Assembly: GCF_000424625.1 (NCBI RefSeq)
Contig: NZ_AUKG01000001.1
Span: 2,356,001-2,420,000, forward strand
Direction: 5' to 3'
DNA length: 64,000 nucleotides
Origin: Conexibacter woesei Iso977N
Lineage (GTDB): Bacteria > Actinomycetota > Thermoleophilia > Solirubrobacterales > Solirubrobacteraceae
The stretch's first letter is position 1. Each line of letters begins with the position of its first letter. The translations under genes and the position numbers were made by a program. Of this stretch, positions 8,864 to 17,170 are shown one piece after another. The notes beneath the pieces are model-generated. The model did no database searches. It was not told where the DNA came from and worked only from the letters and a program-made list of their open reading frames with translations.

Positions 8864-10514
8864 CGCGACGCCCGCACCCGTCCCCGCGCCGTCGGCGGCT
8901 GCGAACGCGAAGGCCGACGCGGGGATGCTGCCGATCCTCGTCCTCGCCGCCGCGCAGTTCGTGATGGTGCTGGACAGCAGCGTCATGAACGTGTCGATCT
9001 CGCAGATCGTCGCGGACCTCAACACGACCGTCCAGGGCGTCCAGGCCGCGATCACGTTCTACACCTTGGTCATGGCCGCGCTGATGCTGCTGGGCGCCAA
9101 GCTCGGCGACGTCCTCGGCCGCACCCGTGCGTTCTCGATCGGCCTGGCGATCTACGGCCTCGGCTCGCTGACCACCGCGCTGAGCCCGAACCTGGCCGTC
9201 CTGCTGATCGGCTGGTCGACGATCGAGGGCATCGGCGCCGCGCTGGTGATCCCGGCGATCATGGCGCTGATCGTCGCGACGTACTCGGGCAGGCGCCGCG
9301 CGACCGCGTTCGGGATCGTCGGCGGCGCGGCCGGCGCGGCGATCGCCACCGGCCCGCTGATCGGCGGCTGGGTCACGACCGAGCTGAGCTGGCGCTACGT
9401 CTTCGTCGGCGAGGTCGTCGTGGTCATCGGCGTCCTGATCGCGCGCCGCCGCGTCCTGCCCGACATCAGGCCCGTCAACCCGCCCAAGCTCGACCTGGTC
9501 GGCGCCGCGCTGGCCGGCGGCGGCCTCGCCCTCGCGGTCTTCGGGATCCTCAAGAGCTCGACCTGGGGCTGGGTCGAGCCGCTGGCGGTCCCGGAGATCG
9601 GCGGCCACGCGATCACGCCGCTCGGGTTCAGCGTCGTCCCGTTCCTGATCCTGGCCGGCATCGGCCTGCTGATGGGCTTCGCCGCCTGGGAGGAGCGCCA
9701 GGAACGCCTCAGGCGCGACCCGCTCCTGGACCGTAGGCTGCTGCGCATCCCGCCGCTGAGGGCCGGCCTCGCCGCGCTCGCCGCCCAGCAGCTGACGCTG
9801 CTCGGGACGTTCTTCGTGCTGCCGGTCTACCTCCAGCTCGTCCTCGGCCTCAACGCGTTCGACACCGGCAAGCGCCTGTTCCCGATGTCGGTGACGATGT
9901 TCGTCGCCGCGCTCGCCGGCCCGCGGCTGGCCGCGGGCTTCGCGCCCAAGCGCGTCGCGCAGGCCGGCTTCGCCGCGCTGGCCGCCGCTGCGTTCCTGCT
10001 GCTCGACACGATCGCGCCGGAGCTCGACGGCACCAGCTTCACGATCGCGCTGGCGCTGTTCGGCCTCGGCGCGGGCCTGCTGATCTCCCAGCTGGGCAAC
10101 ATCATCATGTCGTCCTCGCCCGAGGACAAGACCAACGAGACCGGCGGCCTGCAGGGCACCGCCCAGAACCTCGGCGCCTCGCTGGGCACCGCGCTGATCG
10201 GCTCGATCCTGATCGCGGCGCTGACCGCCGGCTTCACCTCCCGCGTCGAGCAGAACCCGAAGGTCCCGAAGGCCGCCCAGCAGCAGCTCGCCGAGACCGC
10301 GCGCGAGGGGATCCCCGTCGTGGCGACCGCCGAGGTGCAGGACGCGGCCCGCAGGGCCGGCGCGAGCGCCCGGCAGGCCGAGGCGATCGCGAGCGACTAC
10401 GCCGACGCCGAGCTCGACGCGCTGCGCCGCGCGCTGGGTGCCGTCGGCGCGTTGTCCCTGCTCTCGCTGTGGTTCACGCGGCGCCTGCCTGGTCGGACAA
10501 ACGAAAAACGGTGA
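8847..10514 (+). CDS. MFS transporter, DHA2 family (14 TM)
   Basis: This 555-residue polytopic membrane protein has about 14 hydrophobic segments. The N-terminal pattern FVMVLDSSVMNVSISQI is the DHA2 motif of EmrB/QacA drug antiporters, and the loop KLGDVLGRTRAF is the conserved motif A. The last 80 residues form a long Ala/Glu-rich loop (QQLAETAREGIPVV...) before the final helix. It is expected to extrude drugs by proton antiport. The ATG lies inside the 3' end of the universal stress gene, which implies coupling. Confidence 0.9.
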   Translation: MATASSATPAPVPAPSAAANAKADAGMLPILVLAAAQFVMVLDSSVMNVSISQIVADLNTTVQGVQAAITFYTLVMAALMLLGAKLGDVLGRTRAFSIGLAIYGLGSLTTALSPNLAVLLIGWSTIEGIGAALVIPAIMALIVATYSGRRRATAFGIVGGAAGAAIATGPLIGGWVTTELSWRYVFVGEVVVVIGVLIARRRVLPDIRPVNPPKLDLVGAALAGGGLALAVFGILKSSTWGWVEPLAVPEIGGHAITPLGFSVVPFLILAGIGLLMGFAAWEERQERLRRDPLLDRRLLRIPPLRAGLAALAAQQLTLLGTFFVLPVYLQLVLGLNAFDTGKRLFPMSVTMFVAALAGPRLAAGFAPKRVAQAGFAALAAAAFLLLDTIAPELDGTSFTIALALFGLGAGLLISQLGNIIMSSSPEDKTNETGGLQGTAQNLGASLGTALIGSILIAALTAGFTSRVEQNPKVPKAAQQQLAETAREGIPVVATAEVQDAARRAGASARQAEAIASDYADAELDALRRALGAVGALSLLSLWFTRRLPGRTNEKR

Positions 10515-10573
10515 GTTGGCGATCGACCGCTCAGTCATGCACACTGGCACTGCACGCACCTTGACTGGCGGCG

Positions 10574-12457
10574 GTGCACACCCACCACATGGACGTCGCA
10601 GCACCCCACGCCACCCACCTCGCCGGACGCCCGGTCGCGGGCACGCTGCGCACTGCGGCCGCGGTCTCCTGCGCGCTCGTCCTCGTGGCGGTCGCGGCGA
10701 CGCTCGGCGCCGGTGCCGCCACCGAGGACCAGGCGATCGCGGCGCTCCTGCGCGCCACGATGGTCGCCGCGCCGCTGGCCGCCGGCCTCTACGCGCGCCG
10801 CCTGGCGCCGTTCGAGCGCTTCTCGCGGCTGCTGCTCGCCGTCGGCGTCGTGTCGTTCCTCACGACGCTGTCCGAGAGCGACGACGCGGCGCTCTACAGC
10901 CTCGGGCGGGCCGCCGGCTGGACGCTCGAGCTGCTGCTCGTCGTGCTCGTCCTGGCGTTCCCCGACGGCCCGCTGCGCGGCCGCCCGGACCGCGTGCTGG
11001 CCGCTGCGATGGGCGCGGTCGTCGCGGTCTTCTACTTCCCGACGCTGATCCTCACCCAGCAGTTCCAGGTCCCCAGCCCGTACACGTCGTGCACCCACGA
11101 CTGCCCCGACAACGTGTTCTTCCCGTTCGGGACCGACCACCCCGGAGTCGGCAGGGCGTTCCTCGGCGCGGGCGCGCTGCTGGTCTTCATCATCATGTTG
11201 TTCGTGCTCGTGCGCCTGCGCGCGCGGATCGGCCACGCCAGCGCGATCCAGCGCCAGGCGCTGCTGCCGGTCCTCGCGCTCGGCGTGGTGCGCCAGGCGC
11301 TCGTCGGCGTCCTGATCGTCGCCCGCCAGGCCGACAGCACGATGGGCTTCGTCCCGACCGGCGCGACGCTGATCGCCTGGGCGACGCCCGCGATCGCGAT
11401 CGCGTTCCTGGTGGGGTTGGTCCGGATGCGGCTGGCCGCCGAGCGCTCGCTGCGCTCGCTGACGGCCGCCGTGCGCGGGACGCCGGACCTGCGCGCGCTG
11501 CGCCGGGCGGTCGCCGGCTCGTTCGACGACCCGACGCTGGTGCTGACCGTCGTGGGTCCGGACGGCCCGAGCTGCTGGCTCGACGTCCACGGCGCGCCCA
11601 CGCCGACGCCGGTGCAGGGCGAGGGCCGCTGCCTGACGCTCGTCCGCGACGGCCACGGCGTCCTGGCCGGCGCGCTGGACGCCGACGTCGCGCTCGCCGA
11701 CCGCCCGGAGCTGCTGGAGGCCGCCGCCGGCCTCGTGGCGATCGCGCTGACCAACGCGCGGCTGGAGGCCGAGGCCTTGGCCGCGGCCACCGAGGTGCGC
11801 GAGTCGCGCGCGCGGATCGCCGCGTCCGCCGACGAGGAGCGGCGCCGCATCGAGCGCGACCTCCACGACGGCGCCCAGCAGCGGCTGGTGGCGATGCGCA
11901 TCGAGCTGAGCATCGTGGAGGACATGGTCCAGGACGACCCCGCCGGGGCGGCCGCGCGGATCCGCGAGCTGGAGGCCTCGGCCGAGGAGGCGCTGGAGGA
12001 GCTGCGCTCGCTGGCCCACGGCGTCCGGCCGCCGCTGCTGGCCGACCGCGGGCTGCACGAGGCGCTGCGCTCCGCGATCGCCCGCTCCGGCCTGCCGGCG
12101 ACGCTGGCCGAGCAGAGCGTCCTGCGCTACCCGCCCGAGGTCGAGAGCGCTGTGTACTTCTGCGTGCTCGAGGCGCTGCAGAACGTCGCCAAGCACGCCC
12201 GCGGCGCCAGCCACGTCCGCCTCCGGATCGACGGCGACACGCGCGGCGAGCTGTGGTTCGACGTGCGCGACGACGGCGACGGCGCCGACGACGCCGCGCT
12301 GGTGGGCGGCGTCGGCATCACCAACATGCACGACCGTCTCGCCGCCGTTGGCGGCCACCTGCACGTGGTCTCACGTCGCGGGATCGGCACGTGCGTGTTC
12401 GGGCGCGTGCCGGCGACCGCCGTGAGCCAGCCACAGGCGGCGCAGCGTGCGCGGTGA
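10574..12457 (+). CDS. Membrane sensor histidine kinase (NarL/DesK type)
   Basis: This 627-residue kinase has six to seven N-terminal membrane helices (to about residue 290), a GAF-like linker, a HisKA_3 box EERRRIERDLHDGAQQRL with phospho-acceptor His431, and a HATPase_c domain (N-box NVAKHARG, G-box GGVGITNMHDRL). Kinases of this class phosphorylate NarL-type regulators such as the one at 12900-13619. The GTG at 10574 is given; an in-frame ATG at 10589 is equally possible. The 3' end overlaps the convergent receiver gene by 87 bp, and the final dozen residues extend past the usual domain end. Confidence 0.88.
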   Translation: MHTHHMDVAAPHATHLAGRPVAGTLRTAAAVSCALVLVAVAATLGAGAATEDQAIAALLRATMVAAPLAAGLYARRLAPFERFSRLLLAVGVVSFLTTLSESDDAALYSLGRAAGWTLELLLVVLVLAFPDGPLRGRPDRVLAAAMGAVVAVFYFPTLILTQQFQVPSPYTSCTHDCPDNVFFPFGTDHPGVGRAFLGAGALLVFIIMLFVLVRLRARIGHASAIQRQALLPVLALGVVRQALVGVLIVARQADSTMGFVPTGATLIAWATPAIAIAFLVGLVRMRLAAERSLRSLTAAVRGTPDLRALRRAVAGSFDDPTLVLTVVGPDGPSCWLDVHGAPTPTPVQGEGRCLTLVRDGHGVLAGALDADVALADRPELLEAAAGLVAIALTNARLEAEALAAATEVRESRARIAASADEERRRIERDLHDGAQQRLVAMRIELSIVEDMVQDDPAGAAARIRELEASAEEALEELRSLAHGVRPPLLADRGLHEALRSAIARSGLPATLAEQSVLRYPPEVESAVYFCVLEALQNVAKHARGASHVRLRIDGDTRGELWFDVRDDGDGADDAALVGGVGITNMHDRLAAVGGHLHVVSRRGIGTCVFGRVPATAVSQPQAAQRAR

Positions 12458-12778
12458 CAGGTCCTGCTTGCGGATGTGCGCCGCGGCGCCCGACTGCGTG
12501 ACCGCGGCCGGAAGGTCGACCATCGCCTCCAAGGACACCAACACGATGACGGCGTTGCGATCCTGATCGTGCAGACGTCGTGCGGTCTCGATGCCGTCCA
12601 TGCCCGGCATCCGCACGTCGACGAGGACGAGGTCGGGATGCAGCTCGGCGGCCAGCCGCAGCGCCTGCTCGCCCGTGGTGGCCTCCGCGACCTGCTGGAA
12701 CTCGTCGGTGGCGGCGATCAGCTCTCGGACGGTGTGCCGGAACACCGCCTGATCGTCGACCGCCAGCACCGTCACCAT
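12371..12778 (-). CDS. Stand-alone receiver (REC) domain response regulator
   Basis: This 135-residue protein is a single CheY-like domain. The acidic pair DD follows the first strand (VTVLAVDDQAVFRHTV), the phospho-acceptor Asp is in LVLVDVRMPGMDG, and the final helices carry the switch Lys in HIRKQDLSPRTL. There is no DNA-binding output domain, so it probably acts by protein interaction or as a phosphate sink. The ATG at 12778 starts the conserved strand and follows GGACGG. It lies between a kinase and a NarL-type regulator, and its last 29 codons are antisense to the kinase 3' end. Confidence 0.82.
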   Translation of the reverse strand: MVTVLAVDDQAVFRHTVRELIAATDEFQQVAEATTGEQALRLAAELHPDLVLVDVRMPGMDGIETARRLHDQDRNAVIVLVSLEAMVDLPAAVTQSGAAAHIRKQDLSPRTLRRLWLAHGGRRHAPEHARADPAT

Positions 12779-12864
12779 CCGTCCAGCATCCCGCGGGCGC
12801 AGCCGCCCGGCAAGGGCATGGCCCACCGCCCGGTGGGTGTGCACGCACCCGCTCCGAAGACGGG

Positions 12865-12893
12865 TTGACGGTCTGCCCCCGGCACGACAGAGT
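12865..12893 (+). promoter_or_regulatory. Promoter of the NarL-type regulator (TTGACG-17-CAGAGT)
   Basis: TTGACG at 12865-12870 is a good -35 element. CAGAGT at 12888-12893, 17 bp later, is a weak -10 element. Together they place the transcript start at about 12900, the A of the chosen ATG. Confidence 0.45.
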
Positions 12894-12899
12894 TGCCGC

Positions 12900-13619
12900 A
12901 TGCACGTGCACGGAGGCGTCGAGGACGGGATGGTCCGGACGGGCCCGCTGCGCGTCATCGTTGCCGACGACTCCTACCTCGTGCGCCAGGCGCTGGAGCA
13001 CGTGCTCGCGGACGCCGAGGGCATCGAGGTCGTCGCGGCGTGTGGCGACCGCGACACGGTGCTGCTGGCGATCGCCGCCCACCACCCCGACGTCGTCGTC
13101 AGCGACATCCGGATGCCACCGACCGAGACCGACGAGGGCATCATGATCGCCGCCAGGCTGCGCGAGACCGACCCGGAGATCGGCGTCGTGATCCTCAGCC
13201 AGTTCACCGACCCGCACTACGGCCTGGCGCTGCTGGAGTCCGGCTCCGACGGCCGCGCCTACCTGCTCAAGGAGCGCATCCGCTACCGCGGGCAGCTGGT
13301 TGCGGCGATCGAGTCGGTCGCCGAGGGCGGCAGCGTCATCGACGCGAAGGTCGTCGAAGCGCTGGTGACGGCTCGTCATCGGTCAGAGCACTCGCCGCTG
13401 AACCAGCTGACCGCGCGCGAGCTGGAGATCCTGACGTTCGTCGCGCGCGGGCACAGCAACCAGGCGATCGCCGACGAGCTGGTCCTGACCAAGCGCGCGG
13501 TCGAGAAGCACATCAACGCGATCTTCCCGAAGCTCGGGCTGACCGACGCGGGCGACGTGGCGCGGCGGGTCAAGGCGGCGCTGATCTACCTCAGCGAGCA
13601 GCAGGTCGCGCCGAGCTAG
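12900..13619 (+). CDS. NarL/LuxR-family response regulator
   Basis: This 239-residue transcription factor has an N-terminal receiver domain with Asp69 in VVVSDIRMP and a C-terminal LuxR helix-turn-helix (LTARELEILTFVARGHSNQAIADELVLTKRAVEKHINAIF, described by its ends, about residues 170-212). It is likely the DNA-binding partner of the kinase at 10574-12457. The ATG at 12900 fits the upstream promoter as a leaderless start. An in-frame ATG at 12930 has a better ribosome-binding site (GAGGACGG) and could be the real start. The stop shares CTAG with the convergent MalT-like gene. Confidence 0.9.
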   Translation: MHVHGGVEDGMVRTGPLRVIVADDSYLVRQALEHVLADAEGIEVVAACGDRDTVLLAIAAHHPDVVVSDIRMPPTETDEGIMIAARLRETDPEIGVVILSQFTDPHYGLALLESGSDGRAYLLKERIRYRGQLVAAIESVAEGGSVIDAKVVEALVTARHRSEHSPLNQLTARELEILTFVARGHSNQAIADELVLTKRAVEKHINAIFPKLGLTDAGDVARRVKAALIYLSEQQVAPS

Positions 13620-15676
13620 AGCAGGCCGAGCTCGGTGGCGCGGGCGACGGCGGTCGAGCGGGAGCTGACGCCGAGCTTGCGGTAGATCGCGTGGACCTGC
13701 GACTTGATGGTGTTGGCCGAGACGTGCTGCAGCGCGCCGATCTCGCGGCAGGACAGGTGGCTCGGCAGGCGCCGCAGGACGCGCAGCTCGGCGGGGGTGA
13801 GCGAGAGGTCGCCGGGGGCGTCGAGCGCGTCCAGCACGGCGGCGCTCTGCTCGCACCAGGCGTGCAGGGCGGCGGCGTCGGGCAGGCGCGCGGCGAGGCG
13901 GCGCGCCTCGGCGATCCGGGCGCGCGCGGCGGACGGGTCGTGCAGGCGCACCAGCGCGCGGCCGAGGGCGAGCGCGACCTGCGCGCCGAGCCACGGCGGG
14001 ACCGCGTCGCGCCCGGCCAGCAGCGCGGCGGCCGCCTCGGCGCCGGCGCGCGCGTCGTCGTAGCGCCCGGCCTGCGCGCGGGCCAGCGCCGTGACCGCGG
14101 CGACGAGCGCGAGCGCCGCGCGGTCGCCGAGCCCGTGGGCGGTGACGCGCGCGCTCGCGCGCTCGGCGCGGCGTAGGCCTTCATCTTGGTCGTCGTCGGG
14201 GCCGCACAGCGCGGCGAGCGCCAGCTCGGCCTCGCACAGCGCGGCGATCGCGGGCGCGGTGACGAACGCACGCCGGACCCCGTCCTCCAGCGGCGCCACC
14301 GCGCCCGCGGCGTCGTCGCCGAGCAGGCGGCCCGCGCCGGTCAGCAGCGCCGCCAGCGCGCGCGCTGGCTCGCCGTCGGCCGCGCCGGCCGCGGCGCGCT
14401 CGCCCGCGGCCTGCAGCGCGCCCGCGCCGGCGGTCCCGGACGTGAACGCGCGCAGCGCGTCCGCGCCCGCGCGCAGCGAGTCCACCAACTCGGCCGGCGC
14501 GCGCTGCAGCGTCACGTCCGCGGCGGCCAGCGCGCGGTCGGCGCGGCCCAGCGCGAGCCGCGGCGCGGCGTGCATCGCGACCGTCAGCGCAACGGTCGCG
14601 TGGCGCTCGGCGGCGCCGGGCGGCAGCGCGTCCAGCCAGCGCGCGAGGTCGGTCGCGCGGCCCTCCCACGCGTAGGCCGCGCCGCGCTGCCACAGCAACC
14701 CGCCCGCGCGCGCGACGTCGTGCACGGCGAGCGCGTGGCCGATCGCGGCCTCGACGTCGCCGCGCGCCTCGCACAGCCGCGAGGCGCGGCGGCGCAGCGC
14801 CGGCTCGGCGTCGGGCTCGCGGGCCCGGAGGTCGTCGCGCAGGACCGCCGCGGCCAGCGGGTGCAGGCACCAGCGCGGCGGCCCGGCGCGCTGCACGCGG
14901 GTCAGCGGCAGCCCGCGCGCCTGGGCCTCGGCCAGCAGCGCGGCGCCATCGCGGCCGCCGAGCAGCTCGTCGCAGCGGGTGGCGTCGAGGACGTCGAGCA
15001 GCGCGGCACGCCGAGCGAAGCGGGCGACGCGCGGTGGCAGCGGCGCGACGACCTCATCCAAGATGTAGTCGATGACATGTTGGTCGCCGGCGCCGAAGCG
15101 GCGGGCGGCGCTCGCCGGGTCCGGTGCCGCGGCGATCGCCTGCGCGGCCAGCGACAGGAGCGCGGGCCAGCCCTCGGCGACCGCCAACGGCGCCGCCAGC
15201 GCCGCGCCGCGGACCGGTGCGCCGGAGGCGGCCATCAGCGCGGCGGCCTCGCCGTGGGTCATGGCGAGGTCGGCGGGCCCGAGCTCCAGCACGTCGTGCT
15301 GCGCGCGCAGGCGGCCAAGGGGGACAGCCATGCGCGTGGCGATGACGAGCTGCGAACCCGGGCCCAGCCGGGCGGCCGGTCCCGCTGGATCCCCCAGGGC
15401 GGGGGCCGGCCAGCCGTCGAGGACGTGGACGCGGTCGCGCGCGCCGGTCACCGCGCCACCGGGGCGCAGCCACGCGAACGCGCGCGGGTCGCTGCGGGCC
15501 CACGCCGTCAAGATGGTGGTCTTGCCGTAGCCGGCGGGCGCGCGCAGCACGATCACCGGCTCGCGTGCCGCGAGCAGCCGTCGCGTCAGCCGCTCGCGCT
15601 CGACCTCACCGGCGCGGGGCGGCGCCGGTGCGGCGCGGAGCGGGAGGGCTGTCGCGGCGGCGGCCATGGGCGGCAC
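13616..15676 (-). CDS. MalT-like LuxR-family ATP-binding transcriptional regulator
   Basis: This 686-residue protein has an N-terminal P-loop APAGYGKTT (about residues 46-54). The following AAA-like region lacks obvious spacing anomalies, and long alanine/arginine-rich TPR-like helices come next. A C-terminal LuxR helix-turn-helix (LTPAELRVLRRLPSHL to KSQVHAIYRKLGV) fills the last 65 residues. LAL/MalT-type regulators are ATP-dependent activators switched by a ligand. The alternative start ATG at 15667 is nine bases downstream. No specific target is indicated; the next gene upstream is a SHOCT protein read in the same direction. Confidence 0.85.
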   Translation of the reverse strand: MPPMAAAATALPLRAAPAPPRAGEVERERLTRRLLAAREPVIVLRAPAGYGKTTILTAWARSDPRAFAWLRPGGAVTGARDRVHVLDGWPAPALGDPAGPAARLGPGSQLVIATRMAVPLGRLRAQHDVLELGPADLAMTHGEAAALMAASGAPVRGAALAAPLAVAEGWPALLSLAAQAIAAAPDPASAARRFGAGDQHVIDYILDEVVAPLPPRVARFARRAALLDVLDATRCDELLGGRDGAALLAEAQARGLPLTRVQRAGPPRWCLHPLAAAVLRDDLRAREPDAEPALRRRASRLCEARGDVEAAIGHALAVHDVARAGGLLWQRGAAYAWEGRATDLARWLDALPPGAAERHATVALTVAMHAAPRLALGRADRALAAADVTLQRAPAELVDSLRAGADALRAFTSGTAGAGALQAAGERAAAGAADGEPARALAALLTGAGRLLGDDAAGAVAPLEDGVRRAFVTAPAIAALCEAELALAALCGPDDDQDEGLRRAERASARVTAHGLGDRAALALVAAVTALARAQAGRYDDARAGAEAAAALLAGRDAVPPWLGAQVALALGRALVRLHDPSAARARIAEARRLAARLPDAAALHAWCEQSAAVLDALDAPGDLSLTPAELRVLRRLPSHLSCREIGALQHVSANTIKSQVHAIYRKLGVSSRSTAVARATELGLL

Positions 15677-15713
15677 CGAGCTTCACCCGGCACCGCCCGC
15701 CCGGCAAGGGCGC

Positions 15714-15742
15714 GTGCCCGCCTCCGTGCAGGAAGCGGGCAC
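15714..15742 (-). terminator. Hairpin downstream of the SHOCT gene
   Basis: The perfect 8-bp arms GTGCCCGC (15714-15721) and GCGGGCAC (15735-15742) enclose a 13-nt loop. They lie 8 bp past the stop of the SHOCT gene on the minus strand. It is probably a terminator or mRNA-stabilising hairpin between this gene and the MalT-like gene. Confidence 0.5.
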
Positions 15743-15749
15743 CAACGCG

Positions 15750-16034
15750 TCAGACCGCGTTCAGGATCTTGCTCTTCTGGATCGCGAACTCCTCGTCGGT
15801 CAGCACGCCCTGGTCGTGCAGCGCGCCGAGCTTCTGCAGCTGCTCGATCGGGTCGACCGCCGGGGCGGCGGGCGCGGGCGGCGGGGCGTACTGCTCCGGC
15901 GGCGCCTGGTCATAGCCGCCGCTGTCCTGCTGGGCCCAGCGGTTGGCCTGGCGGCGGGAGACGCGGTTGCTGACGGATGTCGCCGTTCCGGCGATCACCG
16001 CGGTGCGGGCCATCCCGCGCAGCAGTCCTGGCAT
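15750..16034 (-). CDS. SHOCT domain protein
   Basis: This small 94-residue protein has an N-terminal hydrophobic/basic segment (GMARTAVIAGTATSV), a Pro/Ala/Tyr-rich disordered linker and a C-terminal SHOCT motif (QLQKLGALHDQGVLTDEEFAIQK, about residues 64-88). GGAAGGA precedes the ATG by 7 nt. It lies 23 bp after the DUF6325 gene, a pairing I recall as common in actinobacteria, so the two are probably co-transcribed and may work together. The function is unknown. Confidence 0.85.
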   Translation of the reverse strand: MPGLLRGMARTAVIAGTATSVSNRVSRRQANRWAQQDSGGYDQAPPEQYAPPPAPAAPAVDPIEQLQKLGALHDQGVLTDEEFAIQKSKILNAV

Positions 16035-16057
16035 GTTGTCGTCCTTCCTGGTGGTTG

Positions 16058-16507
16058 TCAGGCCGACGCGGCTTCGAGCGCGTCGAGCGCCGCGATCAGC
16101 GCCTGGATCTCGATCCGCCCGTCGGCGAGCAGCAGCCCGCCCGAGCGGCGCAGCGCGATCGCCAGCGGCGCCGCCCAGCGGTTCTCGTAGACGAGGATCG
16201 CGGCGGAGTCGCCGGGATCCATCGCGGCCGCCGCCTCCTCGAGGTCGGCGTGGTCGACCAGGCCCGAGGCCGCGCCCGCGAAGACCGCGAACGGGCTGTC
16301 GGCGCCCAGGTGGTCGAGGTCGAGCGCCTCGACGGAGCCGTCGTCGCCCTTGGCCACGAACGCGATGTCCAGCACTCGGATGATCCCCCTGTCGGCCAGG
16401 TCCACGATCATCGGCGCCAGCTCACCGCCGTCCGGGCGCCTGCCCGGCCAGCCCAGCACGATCCAGTCGACCGGGCCCATGTCGTCAAGCTCGGCGTCAC
16501 CGCTCAT
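16058..16507 (-). CDS. DUF6325 family protein
   Basis: This 149-residue acidic protein contains the motifs MGPVDWIVLGWPG and GDSAAILVYENRWAAPLA, which I recognise as the DUF6325 family (uncharacterised, often next to SHOCT genes). It appears cytosolic or membrane-associated, with no signal sequence. The ATG at 16507 follows GAAGGGAG. It is the first gene of a two-gene operon with the SHOCT protein and is divergent from the coiled-coil gene at 16616. Confidence 0.82.
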   Translation of the reverse strand: MSGDAELDDMGPVDWIVLGWPGRRPDGGELAPMIVDLADRGIIRVLDIAFVAKGDDGSVEALDLDHLGADSPFAVFAGAASGLVDHADLEEAAAAMDPGDSAAILVYENRWAAPLAIALRRSGGLLLADGRIEIQALIAALDALEAASA

Positions 16508-16615
16508 CGCTGCTCCCTTCGTCGGTTAGGTGCCCCATGCTCCACCGCCCAACCGGCCCGCACATCGCCCGATCGGGATGACGCGCGCCGACGCGCCATC
16601 CCCGACGATCGCGCC

Positions 16616-17170
16616 ATGACCACCGCCGAGCCGTCCACGCCGCCCACGCCGCCGGCCGAGCCCAGGCACGGCCACAGCCCGTGGCTGTGGGTCTCGATCG
16701 CGCTCGTCGCCGCCTGCATCGGCCTGCTCGTCTGGGGCATCCACAAGAACAACGAGCTCGACGACGCCAACAGCGCGCACGCCCAGACCACCGCGGCGAT
16801 GACCGACGCCTACAGGGACGTCAACGACGAGCTGGGTCAGACCAACGACCAGCTCGACCAGGCCGGCAGCCAGGTCAGCCAGGCCCAGAGGACCGCCGAC
16901 CAGGCCCAGAGGGACGCCGACGCCGCCGAGCAGAAGGCGCAGAGCGCGAGCGACGCGCAGGCCAGGTCGCAGGCCGAGGCCGACGCCGCCCAGAGGCAGA
17001 TCGACGCCGCGCAGTCCAAGGCCGACGTCGTCAGGAGCTGCGCCTCCGCCTACGCCTCGGCGATCGGCACGCTGCTCGACGGCGACGACGTCAGCGCGCA
17101 GCTGACCAGGGTCAAGGCCCAGCTGAGGGACATCAGCGCCGAGTGCAGGGCCGCGCTCAGCGCCGAGTGA
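16616..17170 (+). CDS. Single-pass membrane protein with long coiled coil
   Basis: This 184-residue protein has a Pro-rich cytosolic N-terminus, one transmembrane helix (about residues 22-42) and then a heptad-like Gln/Ala/Asp-rich coiled coil. The coil continues to about residue 140, with a single Cys before and another near the C-terminus. All ten Arg codons are AGG, in sharp contrast with most neighbours. No family is recognised; the shape suggests an envelope-spanning or scaffold protein. The start is the first ATG after the intergenic region; no clear ribosome-binding site is visible. It ends 14 bp inside the convergent ThrE gene. Confidence 0.78.
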   Translation: MTTAEPSTPPTPPAEPRHGHSPWLWVSIALVAACIGLLVWGIHKNNELDDANSAHAQTTAAMTDAYRDVNDELGQTNDQLDQAGSQVSQAQRTADQAQRDADAAEQKAQSASDAQARSQAEADAAQRQIDAAQSKADVVRSCASAYASAIGTLLDGDDVSAQLTRVKAQLRDISAECRAALSAE

